Source: DATKMS01 sp041497995
GTDB taxonomy: Bacteria > Desulfobacterota > Binatia > HRBIN30
Direction of reading: 5' to 3'
Assembly: GCA_041497995.1 (NCBI GenBank)
Contig: JBGQHM010000034.1
Span: forward strand, 1 to 30,330
DNA length: 30,330 bases
Part shown: positions 1 through 6,958 of the stretch, one piece after another
Position numbering within the stretch: the first letter of the stretch is position 1
Layout: every line of letters begins with the position of its first letter
Notes under the pieces: generated by a model
Seen by the model: only the letters and a program-made list of their open reading frames with translations
What the model was told of the DNA's origin: nothing
The model's database searches: none
Position numbers and translations under genes: made by a program

Positions 1-443
1 GGCACGAAGCCCGCGCGTTGATAGAATGCTCGGGCATCGTCAGACAGTGCATGCACCAGGACTGCGGCGATTCCGACGCCGGCTGCCGCCGCGTGGCAGC
101 GCAGGAGTGCATCCTTCAGCAAGCCAGCACCAAGCCCTCGACGCTGGCAGCGCGAATCGATTGCCAATCGTCCAAGCACGACCACCGGAACAGGGTCGGG
201 CATGTTTCGCCTCAGTGTCCGGGGTGCATCAATGCGAGCGACACTGCCCGGCGCAAGTGCGTAGTACCCGACGACTCGACCTTGCGCATGGACCACGAAG
301 GTGGGCGATGCGCCGGAGGCTTGGTTCGGCAAGGCGCGGCGTTTGAGCCACTCATCAAGCGGAGGTTCGCCGCAATGGAAGTGCTCAACGTTGTGGTGCG
401 ACGCCAAGGGCTCCGGCGTGGACAGCGCCGTCAGCTCTTCCAC
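1..443 (-). CDS. TacT-type GNAT toxin, 3' end beyond the window
   Basis: GNAT acetyltransferase of the TacT/AtaT toxin class. Characterised members acetylate the amino group of aminoacyl-tRNA and block translation. I translated the minus strand directly; the frame is open from a GTG at 443 to the left edge (about 147 codons). Visible family features are the early FHCGEPPLDEWLKRRA segment, ASGASPTFVV, GYYALAPGSV, the acetyl-CoA loop RCQRRGLGAGLL near residue 105, and the tyrosine motif ARAFYQRAGF near the edge. The GTG lies inside the last codons of the antitoxin gene, the usual arrangement of this type II module and a sign of translational coupling. The C-terminus, probably about 15-25 residues, lies outside the window. 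The family call is strong. Activity cannot be judged. Confidence 0.88.
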   Translation of the reverse strand, partial: MEELTALSTPEPLASHHNVEHFHCGEPPLDEWLKRRALPNQASGASPTFVVHAQGRVVGYYALAPGSVARIDAPRTLRRNMPDPVPVVVLGRLAIDSRCQRRGLGAGLLKDALLRCHAAAAGVGIAAVLVHALSDDARAFYQRAGFV

Positions 444-706
444 GGCGTCTTACGGGCGAGCAGGCGCTTCAAGGACGCGCGGCTCCTTGGCGGCAACGGC
501 CGGTCCACGAGCGCTCGGAAGCGCTCGAACGTCTTGGCATCGAGCCCGAAGAACGTTTGATCGAGCATGACGTTGCGCGCCCGCTCACAGGCGGCTTCCA
601 GCATGAAATCAGAACGGTTCTTGCCAACCGCCTCGGCGGCCCGGTCGATCAAGTCGCGTGTTTGGGCTCTCTCGTCTATTGGCCGATGGATCGTACGATC
701 CCTCAT
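431..706 (-). CDS. DUF1778 (TacA-type) antitoxin
   Basis: 91-residue antitoxin of the DUF1778 family. In TacA/AtaR-type systems it binds operator DNA through an N-terminal ribbon-helix-helix and neutralises the GNAT toxin with its C-terminal tail. The conserved core begins at TRDLIDRAAEAVGKNRSDF (residues 16-34) and continues through LEAACERARNVMLDQTFFGL, followed by FERFRALVDRP, all typical. The toxin gene overlaps its 3' end by 13 bases. The first 15 codons (706 to about 660) run antisense through a convincing delta-60 repeat, so the native N-terminus with the DNA-binding strand may have been replaced at a breakpoint. The RDRTI start nevertheless resembles some family members. If the N-terminus was replaced, autoregulation may be altered. 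The annotated ATG at 706 is the first in frame. Confidence 0.85.
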   Translation of the reverse strand: MRDRTIHRPIDERAQTRDLIDRAAEAVGKNRSDFMLEAACERARNVMLDQTFFGLDAKTFERFRALVDRPLPPRSRASLKRLLARKTPWKS

Positions 707-1266
707 TTGGCGTCATTGGACACACCCAGATCGACTTCACTCCATTCTGCGGCGACTGCAATGAATCCCCGATAGCGATCTTTCCGATACCCCCATCCAA
801 ACTCTTGGTTGCCCTCCACTCATACAACCGCAGCGGCGTAGACTCCTCCATTTTCGCACGTTTCGATCTTGGTCCGATCGGGCTCCCGTCCCCGCCACTC
901 ACCCCTACCCCAACACCGACGACTGCACCCCCGACAGCAACCGACACGGCGAGTGCGACGCCGACTCAGACACCAACCGCCACCTCGACCCTCACACCAA
1001 CGAACACCCTCCCTACATCGACGCCAACTTTCACCAACGCGCTCTCTCCGACTCCCACCGCAATACTCACGGCCAGCACCTGTGTTGGTGATTGCGACGC
1101 CGGTGGAGACGTTGCCGTGAACGAGCTGATCACACTAGTGAACATCGCTCTCGGCAATGCAGACGCGTCTGCCTGCGCACGGGGCATTCCCACAGGCGTC
1201 ACCGTCGACTTGTCTCTCATCGTGCGCGCGGTCAACAACGCCCTCACAGGCTGCCCGATTTCGTAG
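661..1266 (+). pseudogene. Truncated delta-60 repeat / dockerin-like secreted protein
   Basis: C-terminal remnant of an exported protein. From about 661 the frame reads one delta-60 (beta-propeller) repeat: the FGLSRLLADGSYDPSFG signature, then AIFPIPPSKLLVALHS and SSIFARFDLG. A Thr/Pro-rich linker of about 60 residues follows, then a C-terminal module starting CVGDCDAGGDVAVNELI and ending IVRAVNNALTGC. That module is a dockerin-like pair of EF-hand-type helices bounded by cysteines. The calcium-loop acidic residues are poorly kept in the second half (IPTGVTVDLSLI). The upstream repeats and signal peptide are missing: the reading frame enters antisense to the toxin-antitoxin pair and no plausible start or ribosome site precedes it. 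A GTG at 658 opens the frame but is unlikely to be native. I read this as a gene cut by the event that brought the TA module. Confidence 0.7.
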
Positions 1267-1420
1267 CCACGACCAGGGTTCAGCCGATCACCAATGCCGT
1301 GAGTCGCTCATCCTTGACTACGCATGACAGCGTTATCAAACGTTGGGAGTCCATTCGAGCTTCGTGCTAACGACCTCCCCCAACGTGGGAAGAAATCAGC
1401 AGCCGCACCAAAGGCGGGAC

Positions 1421-1640
1421 AGCAAAACGGTCATAGGCTACGTCCGCGTCAGGACCGACGAGCAGAGGCTTGGCCCAGACGTGCAACGTGCGGCACTCGA
1501 TAACTGCTGCGCTACCAGAAGTCTCGCTTGTCGGCGTGTTCACGGACGAGGGTGTCGGCGGCGGCGCAGCACTGCACCAGCGACCGGGGTTGCTCGCGGC
1601 CCTGCCTGCGCAGAAGGAATACAACGCTAGCATGCTAGCC
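1421..1640 (+). pseudogene. Serine recombinase (resolvase) N-terminal relic, frameshifted
   Basis: Fragment of a resolvase/invertase-family serine recombinase catalytic domain. One frame reads VIGYVRVRTDEQRLGPDVQR (about 1430-1489), matching the conserved N-terminal strand and helix, but with Arg at the position where VRVS normally supplies the nucleophilic serine. Near 1505-1512 the similarity jumps to another frame, which continues LVGVFTDEGVGGGAALHQRP and GLLAALPAQKEYNASML. Similarity stops near 1640, before the usual KRDRLARD segment. No DNA-binding domain follows. Frameshift, truncation and the missing serine make it non-functional. The flanks 1267-1420 and 1641-1720 hold no recognisable gene. 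It is a scar of past mobile-element activity between the truncated gene and the permease operon. Confidence 0.72.
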
Positions 1641-1720
1641 CACGTCACCTTCCACGGGCGCCGTTGCCAAGCTAGATTGCCACCCGCGTTGCCGCCTCAC
1701 GCGGCGGCGCGGTGACTTCT

Positions 1721-2896
1721 ATGAGCAAAGATTTGCTTCCGTCTGCCAGCGTTCGCACGCGTCGCCGCGGCTTCTCGTGGCGCACCATCCGCGCCATCAT
1801 GCGGCGCGAGTTCATCGACGTGTTGCGCGACCGGCGCAGCCTCATCCTCACGTTCTTGTACCCGATTAGCATGCTCATCATGTACGGTTACGGCATCCGC
1901 TACGACGTGGACAACGTCCCGCTCACCATCCTCGACTACGACGAGACCCCCGAGAGCCGTGACCTCAGTCAACAGATGATCCGCTCGGGGTACTTCCAAC
2001 TGGTGCGCTGGGCGCGCAACCAACACGAGGTCGACCGCGATCTCACCACGGACAAGAGCAAGGCCGCGGTGATCATTCCGGTGCAGTTCGCCGCCCGCAT
2101 TCGCGCCGGCGAGCCGGTCACCGTACAGGCGGTCATCGACGGCTCCGATTCGAATACCGCGACCATTGCCCAAGGCTACTTGCTGGGCATGATGTCCCGC
2201 TACGGCGCTGAGCTCGCTGCACGCACTGGGGCTTTGAAGACGCCCCCCGCAGGGGTCGAGCTGAAGAGCCGGATTTGGTACAACCCGGAGCTCAAGAGCG
2301 TCAACTTCATCGTGCCGGGAGTCATCGCGGTCATCATGATGATCGTCGGCGCCATGCTCACCGCGCTCAGCATCGTCAAGGAGAAGGAGCGTGGCACCAT
2401 CGAGCAGATCTTAGTCTCGCCGATCCGGCCGCTGGAGATGATGATCGGCAAGATCATTCCCTACGTGATCATCGCCTTCATCGATCTGGTCATCGTCGTC
2501 ATCGCCGGCTACGTGATCTTCGCGGTGCCCATCAAGGGCAGCCTGTTCCAGCTGGGGATCTTCGCGGTGCTGTATTTGATCGCTTCACTCGGTACCGGCG
2601 TGTTCGTGTCGACGATCGCCGACACCATGCAGACCGCCATGCTCGCCGCGATCTTCATCTCGCTGATGCCGTCGATTCTGCTGTCGGGATTCGTCTTTCC
2701 GCTTGAGAACATGCCAGCGCCCATCCGGCTGATCTCGTATTTCTTTCCCGGCCGCTATTTTGTCACTGCAATTCGCGGCATCTACCTCAAGGGTGTCGGC
2801 ATCACGGTGCTGTGGCCGGAGGCGGTGCTGCTGGTGTGTTTCAGCGTCGGCATCATGTGGCTGAGCGCGAGCCGGTTTCAGGAGAAGCTGGGATGA
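1721..2896 (+). CDS. ABC-2 type transporter permease (YbhS/YbhR-like)
   Basis: Inner-membrane permease of the ABC-2 family (391 residues), the type that pairs with a second permease, an ATPase and a HlyD-like fusion protein for drug or lipid export. Layout: a cytoplasmic N-terminus with MRREFIDVLRDRRSLILTF, TM1 at about 42-62, a large periplasmic loop (about 65-205) containing DGSDSNTATIAQGY, then five membrane helices from VNFIVPGVIAVIMMIVGAML onward. The cytoplasmic loop KEKERGTIEQILVSPIRPLE is the family signature that contacts the ATPase. I chose ATG 1721; a GTG nine bases upstream is also in frame, and neither has a strong ribosome site. It pairs with the homologous permease at 3024. No ATPase or fusion protein lies upstream, where a recombinase relic is found instead. 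Confidence 0.9.
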   Translation: MSKDLLPSASVRTRRRGFSWRTIRAIMRREFIDVLRDRRSLILTFLYPISMLIMYGYGIRYDVDNVPLTILDYDETPESRDLSQQMIRSGYFQLVRWARNQHEVDRDLTTDKSKAAVIIPVQFAARIRAGEPVTVQAVIDGSDSNTATIAQGYLLGMMSRYGAELAARTGALKTPPAGVELKSRIWYNPELKSVNFIVPGVIAVIMMIVGAMLTALSIVKEKERGTIEQILVSPIRPLEMMIGKIIPYVIIAFIDLVIVVIAGYVIFAVPIKGSLFQLGIFAVLYLIASLGTGVFVSTIADTMQTAMLAAIFISLMPSILLSGFVFPLENMPAPIRLISYFFPGRYFVTAIRGIYLKGVGITVLWPEAVLLVCFSVGIMWLSASRFQEKLG

Positions 2897-3003
2897 TGAA
2901 TGGCATATGGCATATGGCTGATGGCGGATCGCAAGAGAGTCGGGTCGTGTACGCAATCGCCGCGGCTCCGTCTTGCCATAGGCCATACGCCATGAGCGAT
3001 ATG
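2897..3003. repeat. Intergenic inverted word-repeat (ATGGC/CATATGGC family)
   Basis: The gap between the permease genes carries tandem words on the left arm (TGGCATATGGCATATGGCTG, 2901-2920) and their inverted counterparts on the right arm (GCCATAGGCCATACGCCAT, 2975-2993). The arms can fold into an imperfect hairpin with a loop of about 50 nt. It starts directly after the stop codon of the first permease. The words recur at 17005-17046. It could attenuate or stabilise the dicistronic message. Mechanism not known. Confidence 0.55.
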
Positions 3004-3023
3004 CTTGCGGTGGGGGCCGGCTG

Positions 3024-4160
3024 ATGGGGGCGTCCCTCTCCCGCATCTTCCACGTCGTCTGGAAGGAAGCGATTCAGCTCAGCCGCGACCGGCGCATGTT
3101 CAGCATGATCCTGATGATGCCGCTCATGGAGCTGATCATCTTCGGCTACGTCGTCGCCACAGACATCACCAACATCGACTTGGCGGTGTGCGACTACGAC
3201 CAGTCCGCGGAGAGCCGCACCTACATCGACCAGATCGTGCGCAGCGGCTACTTCCGTATCGCCGCGCAGTGTCACAGCATGGCGGACGTCAACCGCCTCC
3301 TCGATCGCGGCAGCATCCGCGTGGCGTTGACCATTCCTCCCGACTTCTCCGCCAAGGTGAAGCGCCACCAACCCGCCGAGGTCATGGCGGCCATCGACGG
3401 GAGCAACTCGAACACTGCGCAGATCGCCGGGGCTTACCTGGACCAGATCACCCTAACGCAAGCGGTGGATGTACAGTTTGCCGATCACGGTCAGGTCGTG
3501 CGCGTCGTGCAGCACCCGATGGTCAGCCTGGAACCGCGCGTGTGGTTCAACCCCGAGCTGCGTAGTGTCCGCTTCATGGTGCCGGGCATCATCTGCGTCT
3601 TGCTGATGGAGTCGCTGGTAATCCTCACGGCCATTGCGCTGGTGCGCGAGAAGGAACAGGGCACGATGGAGCAGTTGATCGTGACGCCGATTCGTCCCTA
3701 CGAGCTCATCCTGGGAAAAGCGATTCCCTTTATCGGCATCGGCTACATAAACATATGCGTCGTGATTCTCGCCGGCACCTACTGGTTCGACGTGCACATC
3801 AGCGGTAGCCTGCCGCTGCTGCTGGCGTTCACGGGCCTGTTCATCATGACGTGTCTCGGGATGGGCCTGCTGGTCTCGACGATCTCCAACACCCAGCAGC
3901 AGGCCTCGATGGCCGGGCAGTTCCTGCTGCTGCCGAACATGTTCTTCTCGGGCTTCATGTTCCCCATCGCCAGCATGCCGCCGGTGGTGCAGAAGCTGAC
4001 GTACATCGTGCCGCTGCGCTACTACATCACGATCGTCCGCGGGATCTTCCTAAAAGGCGTCGGCTGGTCGGCGTTGCGGAACGAAGCGGCGATTCTCTTC
4101 GTCTATGGCATCGTGATTCTCGGACTCGCGACGCTCACGTTCCGCAAGCAGGTGAAGTAG
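3024..4160 (+). CDS. ABC-2 type transporter permease (YbhR-like), second subunit
   Basis: 378-residue inner-membrane permease, a paralogue of the upstream one with the same plan: N-terminal VVWKEAIQLSRDRRMFSMIL, TM1 near 28-48, and a periplasmic domain with DGSNSNTAQIAGAYLDQI. A cluster of five helices starts at VRFMVPGIICVLLMESLVIL. The intracellular coupling loop is REKEQGTMEQLIVTPIRPYE. Such pairs form the heterodimeric membrane part of YbhFSR-type exporters. The start ATG at 3024 lies 127 bases after the upstream stop, separated by an inverted word-repeat. The gene is followed by a terminator-like hairpin with a T run. The substrate cannot be told. The cognate ATPase must be encoded elsewhere, or the system is broken. 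Confidence 0.92.
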   Translation: MGASLSRIFHVVWKEAIQLSRDRRMFSMILMMPLMELIIFGYVVATDITNIDLAVCDYDQSAESRTYIDQIVRSGYFRIAAQCHSMADVNRLLDRGSIRVALTIPPDFSAKVKRHQPAEVMAAIDGSNSNTAQIAGAYLDQITLTQAVDVQFADHGQVVRVVQHPMVSLEPRVWFNPELRSVRFMVPGIICVLLMESLVILTAIALVREKEQGTMEQLIVTPIRPYELILGKAIPFIGIGYINICVVILAGTYWFDVHISGSLPLLLAFTGLFIMTCLGMGLLVSTISNTQQQASMAGQFLLLPNMFFSGFMFPIASMPPVVQKLTYIVPLRYYITIVRGIFLKGVGWSALRNEAAILFVYGIVILGLATLTFRKQVK

Positions 4161-4170
4161 CAGTCCGAGT

Positions 4171-4263
4171 GAGGCGGCCTCAGACATCAGGCCTCTGGCT
4201 TCAGGAAAAACCCAGGAATTCCGAACCCGAGGTCTGAGGTCCGAGGCCTGAGGTCGATTTTTT
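4171..4263 (+). terminator. Inverted word-repeat with T run, putative terminator of the permease operon
   Basis: Left-arm words (CCTCAGACATCAGGCCTC, from about 4178) pair with right-arm words (GAGGTCTGAGGTCCGAGG and CCTGAGG, about 4229-4252). Six T follow at 4258-4263. The hairpin plus T run just after the permease stop fits an intrinsic terminator. The tandem-word design matches the other intergenic hairpins in this window. Confidence 0.5.
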
Positions 4264-4279
4264 CACAAACTCGGCGTCT

Positions 4280-4717
4280 CTACTTCCGTCTCTTGAGGAC
4301 GAACTCACCGAACGAGATACCGAGATCCCAGCCTTTGCCGGTTCCGGAGACGGCCAGCGACACTTCGCCTTTGGTCATCACCTGCGCCTGCGCCGCCTTG
4401 ACTGCCCCCGCGCCGGCCTCGCCGGCCGCGTAGGTGCCGAAGACCTCGTTGATGCTGGACACGTCGGAGAACGTGCCGTGGCCGTTAGAGATCTTCGACC
4501 TTCCAACCGTCAACCCGCCGCCCTTTGAGCGGATCGTGACGCGTGCGGACTGGCCGTTGTCGCAGGTGACTGTCCCGGTGCCAGTCGCGCTCTTGTAGAA
4601 CGCCGACCAGCCTTGGAGATCGAACCTGAGCGAACACTTCACCGCTCCCGCGTCCGCCTGCGCCGACAGGCATGCGACCAACGCCCCGATTGCAACGGCT
4701 GTCTCTCTTGTCTTCAT
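4280..4717 (-). CDS. Small exported protein of unknown function
   Basis: 145 residues with a cleavable signal peptide (MKTRETAVAIGALVACLSAQADAG; predicted cut after ADA). The mature part has a Cys pair (VKCSLRF... TVTCDNGQ), a Gly-rich beta-like segment TIRSKGGGLTVGRSKISNG, then FGTYAAGEAGAGAVKAAQAQ and a C-terminal GKGWDLGISFGEFVLKRR. It looks like a small periplasmic or secreted beta-rich domain. I do not recognise a named family with confidence. The start ATG at 4717 is preceded by GGGAGGGG at good spacing. It stands alone, convergent with the permease operon and divergent from the DUF4760 gene. Confidence 0.75.
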   Translation of the reverse strand: MKTRETAVAIGALVACLSAQADAGAVKCSLRFDLQGWSAFYKSATGTGTVTCDNGQSARVTIRSKGGGLTVGRSKISNGHGTFSDVSSINEVFGTYAAGEAGAGAVKAAQAQVMTKGEVSLAVSGTGKGWDLGISFGEFVLKRRK

Positions 4718-4878
4718 AACGCACCCCTCCCGCCTGCTCAGTTAACGCCACGGCGCTCGGCGAGCAAGAGGTGGCTTCGGCCGTCGATCCTGTCGGGTGC
4801 TTGCTGGGTGACGAACCGTCATGGTACGCGCTGCACGTGCACCGGCATCAAAGAGGGAGCGTCAACTGGAGTGCGGTC

Positions 4879-5427
4879 GTGGCATTGGCGGCGTGTGCGA
4901 CGGCGATCGCCGCCATGGTCGTAGCGGTCGCCGTCGTCTCGCAGGTGCGCCACGAGACGGCGCGGGTGTTGTTCAATACGGGCCTCGATTCATTGTGGCA
5001 CTTCGACGCTCAATGGAACTCGGACGGGATGCTCGATGCGCGCAACGCGGCAGCGGCTGCCTTGCTCGACGGGCGCCCGAGCCACGACATCGACGACGTG
5101 TTGGATTTCTTCGACCAGATCGCCCTGCTGTTGAACCGTGGCGCGCTCGACGAGGAAATGGTGTGCTACGAGCTCTACTGGCCGATGGCCAACTATTGGT
5201 TCGCTAGCCAAGAGTACATCCGCCAAGTGCAGCGCGATGCCCCAGCCGCGTGGGAGCAGTTGGCGTCGGCCATGCCCCGCCTAAGGACGATTGAAGCACG
5301 GCGCCGCAAGCGAACGGCAGAGGCGGCTGTACCAACCAAACAGCAGATCCGCGAGTTCCTGTCGGCGGAGGTGCACAGCGGTGAGTGTGCCGAGGACGAC
5401 GCCGAGACGCGGAAGACGCCGCTCTGA
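4879..5427 (+). CDS. DUF4760 membrane-anchored protein
   Basis: Predicted single-pass membrane protein with one N-terminal helix (ALAACATAIAAMVVAVAVVS) and a cytoplasmic helical DUF4760-like domain. Recognisable segments are HETARVLFNTGLDSLWHFDAQW, then DIDDVLDFFDQIALLLNRGALDEEMV (the family core), YELYWPMANYWFASQEYI and a charged tail. The function of the family is unknown. I chose GTG 4879 because GGAG lies seven bases upstream and it places the membrane helix at the N-terminus. A GTG at 4771 would add 36 residues with no evident domain. Followed by a word-repeat hairpin. Confidence 0.68.
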   Translation: MALAACATAIAAMVVAVAVVSQVRHETARVLFNTGLDSLWHFDAQWNSDGMLDARNAAAAALLDGRPSHDIDDVLDFFDQIALLLNRGALDEEMVCYELYWPMANYWFASQEYIRQVQRDAPAAWEQLASAMPRLRTIEARRRKRTAEAAVPTKQQIREFLSAEVHSGECAEDDAETRKTPL

Positions 5428-5473
5428 ACTAGTAGCGTTCGGTTTCTTTGTAGGACGCGAGGATTTTGACAAG

Positions 5474-5551
5474 AGAATCAAGAAAGCACGAAATTTCGAA
5501 AGCACGAAAAGGGAGAAGGCCGTTCCCTCTTTCATGTTTTCGTGATTCTCA
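5474..5551. repeat. Intergenic inverted repeat, GAAAGCACGAAA family
   Basis: Outer arms GAGAATCA (5474-5481) and TGATTCTC (5544-5551) enclose repeated words GAAAGCACGAAA, the palindrome CGAAATTTCG (5490-5499) and an inner pair AGGGA/TCCCT (5511-5515 with 5525-5529). It lies between the DUF4760 gene and the acyl-CoA dehydrogenase start, ending 40 bases before the latter. Same design principle as the other word-repeat hairpins. Could act as a terminator for the upstream gene. Confidence 0.6.
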
Positions 5552-5591
5552 TTTGGTTGCGGCCATCGGCCGCGCTGAGAAGGAGGGCCGC

Positions 5592-6836
5592 ATGGACTTC
5601 ACGATTCCCGCCGACATCCAGCGCAAGCTCGAAGAGCTCGACGCGTTTATTGAGCGTGACATCAAGCCGCTCGAACGCGAGCACATGCAGTTCTTCGATC
5701 ATCGGCGCGAGTACGCCCGTACCGACTGGGAGAACGGCGGCCGGCCGCGGCGCGAGTGGGAGGAGCTGCTGCACGAGATGCGGCGGCGGGCGGATGCCGC
5801 CGGTCACCTGCGCTACTCGCTGCCGAAGGCGCTCGGTGGGCAAGAGGCGTCGAACCTTGCCATGGCCATCGTGCGCGAGCACCTGGCAGCGAAGGGCTTG
5901 GGACTGCACAACGATCTGCAAAACGAGTCGTCCATCGTCGGCAACTTTCCTAGCGTGCAGATGATGTCGGAGTTCGGCACCGCCGAGCAGCAGAAAGAGT
6001 TTCTGCCGGGCTTGATCACCGGCACGCATCGCCTTGGGTTTGGCCTGACCGAACCCAACCACGGCAGCGACGCCACCTGGCTGGAGACCACGGCGGTGCG
6101 CAACGGTGACGACTGGATCATCAACGGCGCCAAACGCTTCAACTCCGGCCTGCACAACGCCACGCACGATATGGTCTTCGCACGCAGCGCCGGCAAACCC
6201 GGCGACGCCGAAGGGATCACCTGCTTCATCGTGCCCACCGAGACGTTGGGGCTGACCGTCGAGTTCATGTGGTGGACGTTCAACATGCCGAGCGACCACG
6301 CCGAGGTCTCACTCAAGGACGTGCGCGTTCCGCATCGCACGATCTTCGGCGCAGAAGGCAAGGGGCTGGCCCTGGCGCAGCACTTCGTCCACGAGAACCG
6401 CATCCGTCAGGCGGCTTCGGGCGTCGGCGCCGCGCAATACTGCATCAACGAGAGCGTCGCGTACGCCAAGGAGCGTCTGGTCTTCGGCAAGCCGCTGTGG
6501 CTGAACCAAGCAATCCAATTCCCACTCGCCGAGCTGCAGACCGAGTGCGAGATGGTGCGCAACTTCGTCTACAAGACCGCCTGGCAGTTGGATCAGCAGC
6601 ACCGCATGGACGTGACGGACAAGGTGTCGATGTGCAACTACCGGGCGAACCGTCTGGTGTGCGATGCCGCCGACCGTGCCATCCAGGTGCACGGTGGCAT
6701 CGGTTACACACGCCACAAACCGTTCGAGCACATCTATCGCCACCACCGGCGCTACCGCATCACCGAAGGTTCCGACGAAATCCAGATCCGCCGCGTCGCC
6801 GGCATCATGTTCGGGCGCCCGGCGAAGCGGGGGTGA
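5592..6836 (+). CDS. Acyl-CoA dehydrogenase
   Basis: 414-residue flavoprotein that oxidises acyl-CoA to trans-2-enoyl-CoA, passing electrons to ETF. The three family regions are present: the N-terminal helical domain (1-145), the middle beta domain beginning LGFGLTEPNHGSD (148-160), and the C-terminal helical domain with VHGGIGYTRHKPFEHIYRHHR (366-386) and RITEGSDEIQIRRVAG (389-404). Glu392 in TEGSDEIQ is at the usual catalytic-base position of medium-chain-type enzymes. The larger N-terminal part and NFVYKTAWQLD segment fit the environmental, FadE-like clade of unknown chain length. Start ATG 5592 has AAGGAGGG at ideal spacing. It is followed by the amidase in the same direction after a 122-bp gap holding a hairpin repeat, so they need not share a transcript. 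Confidence 0.95.
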   Translation: MDFTIPADIQRKLEELDAFIERDIKPLEREHMQFFDHRREYARTDWENGGRPRREWEELLHEMRRRADAAGHLRYSLPKALGGQEASNLAMAIVREHLAAKGLGLHNDLQNESSIVGNFPSVQMMSEFGTAEQQKEFLPGLITGTHRLGFGLTEPNHGSDATWLETTAVRNGDDWIINGAKRFNSGLHNATHDMVFARSAGKPGDAEGITCFIVPTETLGLTVEFMWWTFNMPSDHAEVSLKDVRVPHRTIFGAEGKGLALAQHFVHENRIRQAASGVGAAQYCINESVAYAKERLVFGKPLWLNQAIQFPLAELQTECEMVRNFVYKTAWQLDQQHRMDVTDKVSMCNYRANRLVCDAADRAIQVHGGIGYTRHKPFEHIYRHHRRYRITEGSDEIQIRRVAGIMFGRPAKRG

Positions 6837-6934
6837 GAAAGGAAGCTATCAGCCATCAGCTGTCGGCACTCAGCTCATTGGAAGGGTATTTTCAGAGGCT
6901 GATAGCTGATAGCTGATGGCTGACAGCTTTCTTC
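6837..6934. repeat. Inverted repeat element, AGCTATCAGCCATCAGC family, copy 1
   Basis: Starts on the base after the dehydrogenase stop. The left arm is 6837-6860 (core AGCTATCAGCCATCAGC) and the right arm 6912-6934 (core GCTGATGGCTGACAGCT). They are near-identical inverted arms of about 23 bp, with extra direct words GCTGATAGCTGATA before the right arm. The same arms occur at 11586-11684, also directly after a stop codon. Capable of a long hairpin in RNA; possible terminator or 3'-end stabiliser. Confidence 0.72.
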
Positions 6935-6958
6935 TGAGTGCTTTCCGAGGAGACGACG

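Noticed and set aside
18..560. Long plus-strand open frame (180 codons)
   Set aside because: It is antisense to the toxin-antitoxin pair, whose minus-strand translation shows clear family motifs; the plus translation resembles nothing.
658..1266. Intact small secreted gene starting at GTG 658
   Set aside because: No signal peptide or ribosome site, and the N-terminus begins mid-way in a delta-60 repeat; a truncated remnant is the better reading.
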